Below are positions 1 to 9,699 of a stretch of DNA of 64,000 nucleotides, piece after piece. The translations under genes were made by a program, and so were the position numbers. The stretch is from the NCBI GenBank assembly GCA_973895155.1, contig OZ316900.1, positions 1 through 64,000 on the forward strand, in the 5' to 3' direction. Under the pieces are notes generated by a model. The model was not told the DNA's origin. It was given only the letters and a program-made list of their open reading frames with translations, and did no database searches. The DNA comes from Marsupella aquatica (Eukaryota > Marchantiophyta). The first letter of the stretch is position 1; every line of letters starts with the position of its first letter.

Positions 1-331
1 TTCGACCCGCCGAACTCTCTGGCCCAAAGTCCGTAGCACCTCGCACGGCAAGTCTCGTGCCCTTTGGGCCCGCCGACGGGTCTTCGCGTGCTGAAATCAT
101 CAAGCCATTTCCGGCCTATTGATTGACCCCGCCAAATAAGTATCCTTCGGACGGACCGGTCGAGTGTATCGCTCTGGTTGGCCCTCTCCCCTATCGTGCC
201 TCCGGCCCTCAGTGATGCTTTTATGGCATGCTTCGGTTCCTCCGCCGTTACCAGCTTCCAGTAAGCCATATACCCCTCGTGTGAAGTTCGGCCACACACG
301 TTTATGACTGTAGGTAACCTAACGGCCGCCC
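1..331 (-). other. Group II intron nad3i140, 5' part (runs off the window)
   Basis: This is the 5' portion of the intron that follows nad3 exon 1 on the minus strand. It begins GGGCGGCCGTTAG rather than the usual GUGYG. The nad2i709 intron at 28085 begins with the same 13 bases, so the two introns look like paralogues. Around 91-200 it contains modules of the dispersed repeat family (a GCCATTTCCGGCC core and a GGTCGAGTGTATCGCTC stretch that is nearly repeated at 55180). Domains V and VI and exon 2 lie outside the window. Confidence 0.7.
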
Positions 332-471
332 TCAAAACCACATTCGTAAGCTGACAATTTCTCTGGGTAAGCCAAACTGGAAGAAGAAGCGAATAGAAAA
401 GAAACACCAATTAAGATCAAGGAAAGTAGCAAACTGATTACTAAATAGACAAAAATAGGTGCAAATTCCAT
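332..471 (-). CDS. nad3: NADH dehydrogenase subunit 3, exon 1
   Basis: Subunit 3 is a small membrane subunit of respiratory complex I in the inner mitochondrial membrane. Exon 1 starts with ATG at 471 and encodes MEFAPIFVYLVI, one membrane segment, and then the conserved loop AYECGFE that contains the exposed cysteine. The frame follows nad3 for 140 nt and then becomes unrelated intron sequence, exactly at the known nad3i140 position, splitting codon 47. Exon 2 must lie beyond position 1. It is divergent from trnW, whose 5' end is 23 bp away. Serine codons in the loop region are candidates for C-to-U editing to leucine. Confidence 0.9.
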
Positions 472-494
472 GAACCAAGAACCACTTTTTTTGA

Positions 495-567
495 AGGAGA
501 ATAGTTCCAATGGTAGAACAATGGTCTCCAAAACCAAAGGTTAAGGGTTCGAATCCCTTTTCTCCTG
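495..567 (+). tRNA. trnW: tRNA-Trp(CCA)
   Basis: A 73-nt cloverleaf with acceptor AGGAGAA/TTCTCCT, anticodon loop CTCCAAA (CCA), T-arm GGGTTCGAATCCC and discriminator G. It is transcribed away from nad3. Confidence 0.95.
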
Positions 568-804
568 ATTTGACAACGAATGCGGAAACCCGAGGCGCTA
601 AGCGCTTGTTTCTCCCATCCCGAATTCCGGAAAGGAAGCGTCGTTGCGTAGGGGGCGCGGTTACGATTATAACTAAAAAATGAGAGACTTTACAAACTCC
701 CAACGACAAATTGCCCATGCTCTACCTTTCTTATAAGCCACGGCTACCCGGTACCCGGAGGGGGGAGGGGTGAAGCAAATAGCTGCTTTGCCCCTCTCCT
801 TTTC
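568..804. other. Spacer, no gene recognised
   Basis: This lies between trnW and the atpA relic. It contains GC-rich tracts (for example around 755-770) but no conserved reading frame, tRNA or clear repeat that I can support. Confidence 0.5.
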
Positions 805-1160
805 TTATGATTGATGAATCGCTAAGAAGCTCCGCGTACATTTATGGCGAGAGGTAGCCAGTTGACTACTAATTTGCTCAGTGATGTTTTTTTGTTGTAC
901 AATAGCAGAAAGTAGACCTGGGTCGATAGATTTCATTTCAATAGCTCTTGCTCATAGTGTGTTGTGAGAACGACGGGTATTTGGTCTAAGTAACCTTTGA
1001 CAGCTGCATAAATAACCACGATTTGTTTTTCAATAGGAATTGGACGGCTATATCGTGGTTGTTCAAGTATCTTAGTTGACCTAGCCTCACGATTATTCAA
1101 TAAATACTGAGTCGCAGCATCGAGATTTGAACCAAATCGAGCAAAATCGAGCAAAAGGTA
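805..1160 (-). pseudogene. atpA: atpA (atp1) 3'-end fragment
   Basis: Minus-strand translation gives the C-terminus of ATP synthase F1 subunit alpha: LLLDFARFGSNLDAATQ, PIEKQIVVIYAAVKGYLDQ, then YEQELLK and a stop at 933. A frame change directly after ELLK, explained by four extra bases (TGAA), restores SIDPGLLSAIVQQ and continues to a stop at 805-807. Residues upstream of LLLDFARFG are missing and are replaced by a copy of the nad2 3' region. It is therefore a truncated, frameshifted relic. An intact atpA is presumably elsewhere in the genome. Confidence 0.85.
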
Positions 1161-1162
1161 AA

Positions 1163-1698
1163 GGGTGGCCTCTTGGATGTAAGACCAGAGGGCCACGAAA
1201 TCAGAAAGCCTTTTATGCACTACGGGCCTGCGGAGAGCTAAAGCCTTGAGGGGGGATTTCTCTATATATGATAGATAATCAGCCGCGAAAACAAATATTT
1301 TTTTTCGTGCTGCGCCCCCCCGAGAAATCATTAGGCTCATAAACATAGGCAAAGTGCCATTTGATGAGTAACTAAAAACAGGGGAGAGGGATATAGAAAG
1401 AAAAAAGTGATGAGAAAGACAGTGATTGCTAGTAGTAAGGATTTTTCACGATCCATGGGTTTATATAAAATCCATGTTTCGGGTGTATCAAAATACATTA
1501 TTTTCACAAAGCGTATATAATAAAAACAACTGATAACGCTAGTAACTACTCCTATTAGGGCTGGTAGGTAGGCCCCACAGCCTAAAGCGGCAAAAAACAA
1601 ATAGAATTTGCTACGAAATCCAGCTAATGGGGGTATTCCTGCGTATGAGAACATAGTAATAGACAGGGTAATAGCTAAAATAGGATTAGTTTTGGCTA
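1163..1698 (-). repeat. 536-bp direct repeat carrying the nad2 3' end (copy A)
   Basis: This matches 25705-26240 almost base for base at a constant offset of 24,542. I saw a few differences: two bases near 1171 and one at about 1564, which changes L to P. It carries the last ~116 codons of nad2 (NPILAITLSITMFSYAG through QMALCLCL to the stop at 1337) plus ~170 bp of nad2 3' flank. Copy A lacks the rest of nad2 and is fused to the atpA fragment, so it is a pseudogene copy. Repeats of this size can recombine in plant mitochondria. Confidence 0.9.
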
Positions 1699-2236
1699 GA
1701 ACAACAAAGCCAGGCGCGTAGCGTTGCTCTTGGGAAAGTTAAAAAAAACAAATCGAAGATATTAAACGTAGGCTCAAAAAGGCTTTTGTTACGAGCTCCC
1801 CTGGCTGAAAGCCCTCCATGCTTTTGAATAAATACCGATTGTGGATCCTATGGAGTCTTTTCAGGGGCGTTAAGATCTTACATGGCCGCCTCCCCTTTTT
1901 TAAACTTTTCGTACTCGAACTTTTCCTGATCCAGCTCATACTTTTCCTTATTCAGCTCATACTTCCTATCATTTTAGGCGAGCTCTTCATCTTTCTGCTC
2001 CAGGGCTTGGTCTTTTCGAGCGTTTCCACGCTCATTTACATATATTTTATAACCGAAAAACCCCGGCTACAATGACAGCAATAGACGCCCCAGAATTTTA
2101 ATAGACCCAATCAGTTGCTCATTGTCCCGCCGCGGATTTACCGACGGCCCCAGCGTCGGCAGATCCACCATCACCGGGTGCTTCTCTCGCAACTGAAGCA
2201 TGAGAAGGCCTTGTAAAAAACGGGAAGGTCACTGAT
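1699..2236. other. Spacer with a short tandem repeat
   Basis: No family gene is recognisable. A plus-strand frame at 1818-2075 encodes a leucine/isoleucine-rich 85-residue peptide, but it contains an imperfect tandem (an ACTTTTCC..CAGCTCAT unit repeated around 1918-1965) and is probably not a gene. Confidence 0.4.
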
Positions 2237-2524
2237 TTAAGAGGATTTGTTCGATAGTTTATTTACAAAAAAAGACCCGATAAACTCTTCAATATTACCC
2301 TTGTAGCCGGCCGACTGTTGCTCAATAGCACCTCGGAGCTGACTCAATATAAAATCCCACGTTATTATTTTTTGTGAATTCTTGGTGATTTGAAACACCA
2401 AAAAATCGCGTCTTAATCGATAGTATATTATTATAAACACAGTTACTATTTTTGCTAAAACACTTACGAGTTCATTACTGGAAGGAAATATGAAAATAGC
2501 ATAAATAAGTTGAGAAAAGGTCAA
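2237..2524 (-). CDS. Hypothetical 95-residue ORF
   Basis: An uninterrupted minus-strand frame from an ATG at 2524, downstream of sdh3. The first ~35 residues are hydrophobic and could span a membrane. The remainder is polar (ITKNSQKIITWDF, GAIEQQSAGYKG). I do not recognise a family, and it is not sdh4, atp8 or atp4 by any motif I can see. It could be a lineage-specific ORF or a remnant of a larger gene together with the frame at 2621-2872. Confidence 0.35.
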   Translation of the reverse strand: MTFSQLIYAIFIFPSSNELVSVLAKIVTVFIIIYYRLRRDFLVFQITKNSQKIITWDFILSQLRGAIEQQSAGYKGNIEEFIGSFFVNKLSNKSS

Positions 2525-2620
2525 AAATTATAAAACCCCAGAAGGGCAAAACGTTCGCTCGAAGCATAGAATTTTTAACAAAATGAACTGGAACACTGTA
2601 GAATTTGTTTGACGGATATA

Positions 2621-2872
2621 TTATACGAAATTATGGGTTTGCAGTTTGTGACTGACTCCAAGTCCGAAGTATATCAAGAGAGTTATAATGGTGGCTAAGA
2701 TTGAGACCGTTCTTAAAATAGCATAAGTTTCAAAATATAAAACGGAATACTGGGAATAGGTAACGAGAATGAGCCGGCTAATGTGGTATTCGGCCATTCC
2801 GGCCAGTGCTGATAGTGATTCCTTCAGAATATTTGCTTTTTCTTTGTCTAATTCAATAAGGTATTTGGCCAT
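2621..2872 (-). CDS. Hypothetical 83-residue membrane ORF overlapping sdh3
   Basis: The ATG at 2872 lies inside the last codons of sdh3, with 20 bp of overlap in another frame. The product starts MAKYLIELDKEKANILKE and ends with a hydrophobic helix (TVSILATIITLLIYFGLG). The place where sdh4 would be expected is filled by this frame, but it lacks the His and Asp-Tyr motifs of SdhD/Sdh4. The function is unknown. Confidence 0.35.
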   Translation of the reverse strand: MAKYLIELDKEKANILKESLSALAGMAEYHISRLILVTYSQYSVLYFETYAILRTVSILATIITLLIYFGLGVSHKLQTHNFV

Positions 2873-3266
2873 TTGACCAGTGCTGTCGGATAATATTCAA
2901 TAAAGCTAAGAAAGCTGCACAGAGTAACATAATAATTCCGGAAGTATACACTTTGGATAATTCTAGGAAAAGACCCGAATCCCACAATAAATGACGAACT
3001 CCATTACTCATATGATAGCACAACGCTAATAAAGTGAAATTGACTAAGCTTATAATGACCCAATTCAAATAAAGAGTGAGAAGGAAGAAATACTGGTAAA
3101 AATCAAAAAACGTGAGGCTGAGATCACCTATTTTGAAAAAAAAAATACTGAACAAAACCATAGTGGCCAAGAACGCCCCGGATATTCTATGGAAAATAGA
3201 AAACGTCGAAGTAAGCTGCGGCTTATAGATGGTAAGGTGGGGTGATAACGGTCGATTTATTTTCAT
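2853..3266 (-). CDS. sdh3: Succinate dehydrogenase cytochrome b560 subunit (Sdh3)
   Basis: Sdh3 is a membrane anchor subunit of complex II that binds haem b and ubiquinone. The 137-residue product has the family N-terminus MKINRPLSPHLTIYKPQ, the quinone-site stretch SIFHRISGAFLA, three membrane helices, and the haem ligand region LCYHMSNGVRHLLWD. It ends NIIRQHWSNGQIPY, the length known in liverworts. The frame is open upstream to 3419 only because it crosses trnP. The ATG at 3266 matches the family start. It lies 25 bp downstream of trnP on the same strand and is probably co-transcribed with it. Confidence 0.96.
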   Translation of the reverse strand: MKINRPLSPHLTIYKPQLTSTFSIFHRISGAFLATMVLFSIFFFKIGDLSLTFFDFYQYFFLLTLYLNWVIISLVNFTLLALCYHMSNGVRHLLWDSGLFLELSKVYTSGIIMLLCAAFLALLNIIRQHWSNGQIPY

Positions 3267-3291
3267 CTTTTTAGTTGACTCCGATTTTGAT

Positions 3292-3365
3292 TCAAGGTGA
3301 CAGGATTTGAACCTGTAACTTTCTGCGCCCAAGGCAGACGCGCTACCAGATTGCGCTACACCTTG
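3292..3365 (-). tRNA. trnP: tRNA-Pro(UGG)
   Basis: A 74-nt cloverleaf with acceptor CAAGGTG/CACCTTG, anticodon loop CTTGGGC (TGG), T-arm CAGGTTCAAATCCTG and discriminator A. It lies directly upstream of sdh3. Confidence 0.95.
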
Positions 3366-3419
3366 CTTGGCTCGCCCAAAGAATATTATATGAATGCTTA
3401 GAATTTGATTGATCAGCAT

Positions 3420-6400
3420 TGGTAATGGGAAAGGCTAAGAAAAAAGAAAGATATTTTTGGCCTCACGGACGTGTATTAGTTCTTCAGCCATAGGTGCGCT
3501 CAAGTCCGTAAGAGTCCGAGTCGGTCATTGTCTGCCTTATCGATTTGCTTGAAAATGCGATTTATTATGTAATTGCATTTCCAAGTATCGTTGTAATCGC
3601 AGTATTAAAGTATCATTGGAATATACGAGGAATTTTCCGGTTATGCCATTAACTATGTAATTCCATGATGAATAGGGAAGAGGAACCCTCATGGATAAAG
3701 GCTGAATCCGATGAATCCTCATAGAGAAATATGGTAGGTAATAGGAGGCGATAAGGGACCCGATGAAGAAGTAAAATCCGAAACCTTCGGCCCTTCGGTC
3801 CGTGCGTAGCACCTCCCCCTATAGTTGTCTCGTGCCCTTCATCAGGTCTTTCTTCCGTAAAGAAGTATCCCGTCTGAAAGTGCTTACGCACCTCCTCCTC
3901 CGTCCGGCGGCGGAGGACCCATAGGCACGGAGTGCGCGGGGAGGGTGTTCGGGCTTGTAGATTGAAGTACTATGTGCCTTCCTTCTCAGCCATTTCAGCT
4001 CGCGGCATCCCTTTCTTGTTTTTTCGTCAATTTTTGTTCTCTCTTATGTCCGACTGACAGTCCCCGGTCGGCTTTGGGGCCCTTGAATTCCTTCATAGTA
4101 AGTCCAACAGACTCCCTTTCCGAATCCAAGAGCCCCTGCTGGAGCATGGCGTTGTTCTACAGTTGTCACCTTCTCTCCGTCGGACGGATTCATTACCAAA
4201 GTAGCACGACGGTGGATCCACATCTATGATCCGGCGTCGGAACCCACTACCAACGCCCCCCTTTTTCCCTAACAGCGCGCTTAACAGAATTAAAGGAGCC
4301 GGCCCTGCTTAGGGGAATGATCCGGTTTGTAATGAAAGGGCTCCTAATAGTTGTTTGTTATTTCTCTGGTAATCCGACTTTTGAGACTCCGAAGCAAGTA
4401 GACTTCTTTGGTTTCACCGGCCCCTTATCCGTGTGGATTCCAACCAACATATGCCCCCTTCTCCGTCGTCTACCAGCTCTTCAGAGGCCGGGGGCCTTCG
4501 CTGAGCAGCTATGTCAGGGGCGGGCCGCCGCGCAAGTAAGCTCGGTAAATTGTATTATACGTTCCGCTTCGAAGGACTCGATAGCCCGGAGCAAATCACT
4601 TAGCTCCGTGGCGAGAGGTCCCGGGTACGGGATTATGTATGACCCGGCGACATGAGCGATGAATGGGCGACGAGGAAGGTAGACCCTTGATCCTATTCAT
4701 GAGACGCTCACCTTCTATTATCTGCTTTGGAACTGCCATGTCTCCTCGAGAAACTTCGAAGGCAGATATAAGGACAAGCAATTCCGCAATCAACTAGACT
4801 TGTTGGCTCAAAGGCATTCGTGTTCAGTTCGCGGAGTGTTGGAGTCATGGAAATCCGAGGAAGCTTATTGTCTCGGCTTCAGGTATGGACATAGCGTATC
4901 CCAGGTTCCCTCTATCGGATCATGTAGTAGGAATGAGTCTATCCCATCGTAATTACAAAGGTTTCCAACGGGATTATTTACTAGGATGTCAAGGTCCCTT
5001 CTTAGTTTTATTTACAAAAAGTTGAAGTCGAGTTTCCCGACTTGAAAAAAATTAGTCATTCAAAAATTCTCAGTATTTAGTAGTATCAGTTCTCATTCTG
5101 AACCTAATAATTATTACTATCCTTAATATCTTGTCTAATAATAGTAATTTCATCTTACGTATAAAAGAAAGGGGATCGAAGTTCGTTCCTGGACCATATA
5201 GAGAGAGATAAATAAATAAATGAAATAAAGAAATATATATATATCTATTTGGCCCGTAAGCAACTATTCTATATGAATCGCCACGTATATATATATATAT
5301 ATATGTAATGTTCCAATCTTTCAAATTGCGATGGTGGAACAAAGCGAATATACTCGCTCTTCGAAAATTATCGGTGGCTCCCCCGTCGCGCTTGCCGGGA
5401 AAAGAGGGCGCCACTGTGCGCCTTTCGGCCCCCCCCCCACTTTCACTCGGGGGCGACAGAACGGGAAAAAGGGTTGCTCTGTTCATAAAAATGTATCAAT
5501 ATATGAGGCTAAGTACTAGGTACCCGTCAGCCACGAATAGAGAAACGATTAAGGAAAGGGCAAAAAGTCAGTCGACCAAAGAAGCACATAATACGGCCTG
5601 AAAGATGCGTGCGAGTAGGCGGCGGAAAAACTTAATCTTATATTAATCGACCTGACACTAAGGGCTATATAAAAGCAGACGTGAGCCTCATCACACGGGA
5701 TATCTGCTTGGATAACTTTTGCCATTCCATAATCTATCAAAGGTTTATTTTCCTACTTAGCGCTTAGGCCAAAAAGCTGCCGCAATGGATATCCCTGGCC
5801 GCCTTGTAAGATGGATGACGAAAGGCTCACATACAACCGCCGCGGCGGAGAGTGCTAAATAGACAACAAAGGAGCGGGGAGGAACGACTGACCAAAGAAC
5901 ACGAGAAACTTTGTGGGTCTGTCCGAAGGGCCGGGGACTGGCGGCTGACAGGGCCCCCGAGAGGTTGGACTGTCAGACAGGGGCCGGGGGGCTGTCGTCT
6001 CTTACGAACCGTACCGGGCCAATCTGCCCGAGTAAGAAGCTCGAACAGCGCCTCGGGGCGGCGAGGACGGAGGCGTCTGTCCCTCCCGACGCCTGATATC
6101 GCTCGCGCCTGGACGACCGATAACCGGTATAGGTCCTGCGCGAGAAAAAGTACAAGTCCACGATGCACCAAGGCTGGCGCACTTATCTGGGTTCTGCAAT
6201 AAGGACCGAACAAAGAAAGGGGTTCTTATTTTCCATCAAAATGCCTAAAACCCTCCTCCGGACCTTGTTCCCCATCCATCAACTTTAAAAACCCCGCCTT
6301 CGCCGTATACGCTGCATCATCTTCCGATTCAGCAGCTTTTGAAACCAAAAGATTATGCATTTCAAAAGATTATGCAGTTTTTTTTTTCTCCCTATATTTA

Positions 6401-6898
6401 GAGCAGTGTATCTATCAGGTAAAGAAAAAGCACAAGGCCCGTGGCCCCATACGACATCACATTACGTAAAACACAGGCCCGTAGGGTCCGAAACGTAATC
6501 GGCCAAAAAACGACCGAACTAGCGATGGCGAATCGCCGAATCAAACCTCTTAGGGCCAAAGGGCACACTTCTTTGTCTTAGGTCCTCCGGCCAGAAATGG
6601 CTTTACCGCGCACGATACCCGAATACGCTCCCTGCGCACTAGGTGGTGCCACCCATGCCCCCCCCGTGCTCAATGGGCCATAGGTTATGCGTCTGGCCTT
6701 TGCCAAAAGAGGTTCGGCAAAGGTCGTTGACCGGCAGCCTGGCAATCCCCGCCGAGTCGGATAATCGGATTTAAATACGGTCGGTTTCGAGTGAGTTAAC
6801 AGGGAAATAAAAAAAATTGCGTGAAATACTTTAATTGATAAGGTGTAGAACGTCCTACATAACATTTATTTGGTCTCACCCTTTCCCACTGATTCGGT
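3420..6898. other. Long spacer rich in dispersed repeats
   Basis: No conserved gene is recognised. It holds GC-rich repeat modules (about 3780-3950 and 4050-4080), an AT microsatellite (TA)n at about 5285-5304, and a plus-strand intron relic at about 6105-6205. A 75-codon plus-strand frame at 4799-5025 (begins TCWLKGIRVQFAECW, ends GPFLVLFTKS) has protein-like composition but no family I can name. Confidence 0.5.
6105..6205 (+). other. Group II intron relic (internal fragment)
   Basis: The stretch with AAAAAGTACAAGTCCACGAT, followed by CACTTATCTGGGTTC, resembles 39650-39710 and, less closely, 31570-31640. It appears to be a piece of domain I of the same intron lineage. No exon or domain V is attached here. 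Confidence 0.5.
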
Positions 6899-6971
6899 CT
6901 CTCTAGGTTGGATTCGAACCAACGACCCAATAGTTAACAGCCATTTGCTCTAACCGCTGAGCTACTAGAGA
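6899..6971 (-). tRNA. trnN: tRNA-Asn(GUU)
   Basis: A 73-nt cloverleaf with acceptor TCTCTAG/CTAGAGA, D-arm TAGCTCAGCGGTTAGAGCA, anticodon GTT in CTGTTAACT, T-arm GTTGGTTCGAATCCAAC and discriminator G. Confidence 0.95.
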
Positions 6972-8373
6972 ATAAGCAGCGAAGGAACGAATCGGAAAAA
7001 AAAAAAAATAAATTATGGAGCCTTATACAAGCGTCGATTTTAGTCCGCGCCTCTTTCAACTGGATGAAGGTGGAGGGACCGCCGGGCCCGACGGCCCGGG
7101 AACGGTGAAAGAGTCGCGAACCGATTCAGGTTCGTATAGAACTCCAGCGGATTGCACTACGCGTGTTTTGTTGAAGAAACTGAATAAATCCTAGTAAAAC
7201 TTTTTGCGGTCTATAGGATTTGACACATCATTGACATATTCCAAAATGCCGTAGCGGGGGGGGGAAATGGAAAATAGAGATTTTTACTTATATTTATTTG
7301 CCCTTTCTTTGTCTGACGGGTAGCTCGCGTAAGAACTGATGCCGGGGGGCCTTTGTTATAGATATATCTATATATTTCTCTATTCGAAACTTAAAAATAG
7401 GAGTCAATTCAGTCGCGGTCCCCCTGCGGCGGGCGGTTATCTTAATGGCGTTCCCCGACGAATTAGGACTTAGAATTTCTGAAAAATTCGAGACTAGGGG
7501 ATAAACCACTTCAAGCCCCCAATGTTGCATAAGCCGAAGCTACCCACGTAAACGGAGGCACGTAGTGCTTCTTCTTTATCAGCCATTCCTAGAAGTTTCT
7601 GTTGGTCGAGTGTCAAAAAAGATATTTTTAACTCTTCCCGAGCACGTAGCGCCTCTCTCTAAGGTCCCCCCCCCGGCTAAAGCCAATTTCTATTTCTTTT
7701 ATTCCCCGCCCCACGGGCCTTTCTTTGTATCCCGGTGCTCGACACCGCCGAGGTCGTATACACTGCAATAACCCGGTCAGTTATCCATACCACCCGATGA
7801 TGGTCATGGGCGGGCACTCGATCTGCCGTTTAAAATACGGGAGGGCCGTAGGCCCGGTTGTTGTTGCTGCGCAGTTTTTTCCCCAGAGCCTATAGGTAGG
7901 GCTCTCCACGACTACTCATCAGCAGGTTCTGAAAGGAAAGAGCCGTAGCCCTTGTGAGGGGATTAGTTAGTTTAGCTGTCATAACTTTTTTCAGAATTAT
8001 TCAAAGATTTACTGGCTACGTGCTTAGCGGATCTATACTTTTTGTAATAATATTTTGCTCCCGTTCCGAGTTTATATACGAGCAAAGTAGCGCCCCCTGC
8101 GGCGGGACCTGGAGTAGCTAGTGCCAACTGTATGTAAGTTGGCTAAAGGCTTCAGGTTAACCAATTTATACACAAATAGCGAGAATTGAGCAATAAATAA
8201 CTTATTAGTGAGGGGCTACACTGGCGGCGTTTACACCAAGACTGGCGGCGTTTACACCAAGCGCGATCTGCCGGGTTGTTTCTTAACCGGGCGCATGTGC
8301 AAGGGGTAATTTATTAGGAGATCCCAAACTTATCCAGTTTTGGTATAGGTCCCGCCGCTGCAGGGCAGGCCTA
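6972..8373. other. Spacer with repeats
   Basis: No gene is recognised. It contains GC-rich dispersed repeat modules (about 7550-7680) and a perfect 21-bp tandem duplication at 8220-8261 (ACTGGCGGCGTTTACACCAA plus G, twice). Confidence 0.5.
8220..8261 (+). repeat. Perfect 21-bp tandem duplication
   Basis: Two adjacent identical 21-bp units, 8220-8240 and 8241-8261. The unit length is the same as that of the duplications in ccmFC and at 24505. Confidence 0.9.
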
Positions 8374-8565
8374 GGATTTCCAAGCATTTGGTACGCTCGA
8401 GGCTCATAGTGACGAAATGAACGCCGAAGCGATACTAAACTGATAGTTAGTCGCATAAACAAAGATGAATTGGTAGATAGAAAATGCAAGTTCCCTATAT
8501 GAATCAATTTAATAATTGCAAATTGTTTTAGCGGACTCCAAGCCATATGATTAATTTTATTTTTT
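8374..8565 (-). pseudogene. atp6: atp6 5' fragment, diverged
   Basis: The minus-strand sequence parallels the start of the intact atp6 at 14250-14440: MAWSPLKQFAIIKLIHIGNL against MACSPLEQFAIIQLIPIHIG, then TNSSLFMRLTISLV, then a region that is frameshifted by small indels and ends at the equivalent of LVPNAWQS. Roughly five bases in six match by eye. The rest of atp6 is absent. It is an old partial duplication lying about 200 bp downstream of nad6. Confidence 0.8.
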
Positions 8566-8757
8566 ACGATCCTTAGCAAGGCGAAACCATCAAGCCGCTT
8601 CGTGGCCTGATGGATTTCAAGCCCAAGTCTTGGAAGGAGAAGCCCTACGGGCTTTACTCGAGGATAAAGAGAAAGATAAACCCGAGTTCCAGACAACCTC
8701 ATTTGAAATTCTAATTGATACCATTATGTTTCACCAAAAAACGAATTGACAGCATTT

Positions 8758-9357
8758 TCAACGAACTTTTCTGATAGTATTCCGAAAATCTATAGCATTT
8801 TGTATGAAAACATCCTGACGTTTGACCCTAGTCGTTTTATGCATCGTAAGTACTATTGCCCCAATAAGTGCTACTAATAAAATTAGACTAGAAACCAGAA
8901 ACAGGAAAAAATAGGTTGTATAAAGTAAATTGCCTAATGTCTCCAAATTAGTCCAACTATGTATCTTTCCAGCATAAACTGTATATGTTAGGTAGGTCGC
9001 ACCCGATTTCGTTGGTAATATTGGGATGTAATCATTATCTACCATTAGAAAGATTTCCAACAAAAAAATAAGTCCAATAATACCACCTACAGGTAAATAG
9101 CGCAATACATTCTCGTGAATTTCTTCTATCCTTATATGTAACATCATAACGACAAACAAGAATAAAACGGCAATAGCCCCTACATAAACCACTAGGAAAA
9201 TCATAGCAAAGAAATCAAGACCTAACAAAACGAGTAAACCAGAAGTATTGCGAAAAACTAGGATTGAAAATGAAACAGAATGAACTGGATTTTTGGCACG
9301 TATCACCATAGCGCCTGACACTAAAGCGAGGACCACAAAAACATAAAAAAGTATCGT
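8758..9357 (-). CDS. nad6: NADH dehydrogenase subunit 6
   Basis: Nad6 is a membrane subunit of the complex I proton-pumping arm. The frame runs from ILFYVFVVLALVSGAMVIRA through GLDFFAMIFLVVYVGAIAVL and TMHKTTRVKRQDVFIQNAID to the stop, 199 residues, as in bryophytes. The family start falls on ACG at 9357-9355, so I infer a start codon made by C-to-U editing. An in-frame ATG at 9456 would add 33 residues with no family support. Codons giving S, S and R in HSVSFSILVFRN replace conserved L, L and C and are further editing candidates. Confidence 0.95.
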   Translation of the reverse strand, partial: TILFYVFVVLALVSGAMVIRAKNPVHSVSFSILVFRNTSGLLVLLGLDFFAMIFLVVYVGAIAVLFLFVVMMLHIRIEEIHENVLRYLPVGGIIGLIFLLEIFLMVDNDYIPILPTKSGATYLTYTVYAGKIHSWTNLETLGNLLYTTYFFLFLVSSLILLVALIGAIVLTMHKTTRVKRQDVFIQNAIDFRNTIRKVR

Positions 9358-9475
9358 GGTGAAATTTTCCCCTTTTATTTTATTAGCTGTGAACAAAAAA
9401 TCTATATTTTTGATGCGAACCGCATCGTCAGCCCGAAATTTTCCAACGACGTACATATATATGTCTGAGATCTTT

Positions 9476-9695
9476 CCATCACGGCATTCGGCACGCTGAT
9501 TATGAGTCCCAACTTCACTAACGGGAGATTACACACATCGCGAGCTAGCCGCTTTGAACTTCCACGAAATAGTTTCTACGAACCTCTTAAAGGGAGGAGG
9601 GGCCCGGCGTAGCAGCCGCACGCACCCTGTTATTTCTGCAAATCAACAAGAAGAGTTGACGAGCAGCTCTGTCATTTGCTCGCGAGCTTAGTATC
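9476..9695 (-). repeat. Repeat Y, copy 1 (intron-like, upstream of nad6)
   Basis: This diverged copy matches 45053-45252. On the minus strand an open stretch encoding NDRAARQLFLLI is followed by GTGCGTGCGGC, a canonical group II 5' splice motif, and then by sequence that stays similar in both copies (TGTGTAATC, GACTCATAATC). It is probably the 5' end of a group II intron with a little exon. I cannot identify the host gene. Confidence 0.55.
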
Positions 9696-9699
9696 GCTA

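Noticed and set aside
2621-2872. sdh4
   Set aside because: It sits where sdh4 might follow sdh3, but it lacks the conserved His and Asp-Tyr motifs and the three-helix pattern of Sdh4.
5827-6213. Open frames of 116-128 codons on both strands
   Set aside because: GC-rich spacer sequence is open in several frames at once, and the peptides are low-complexity with no family features.
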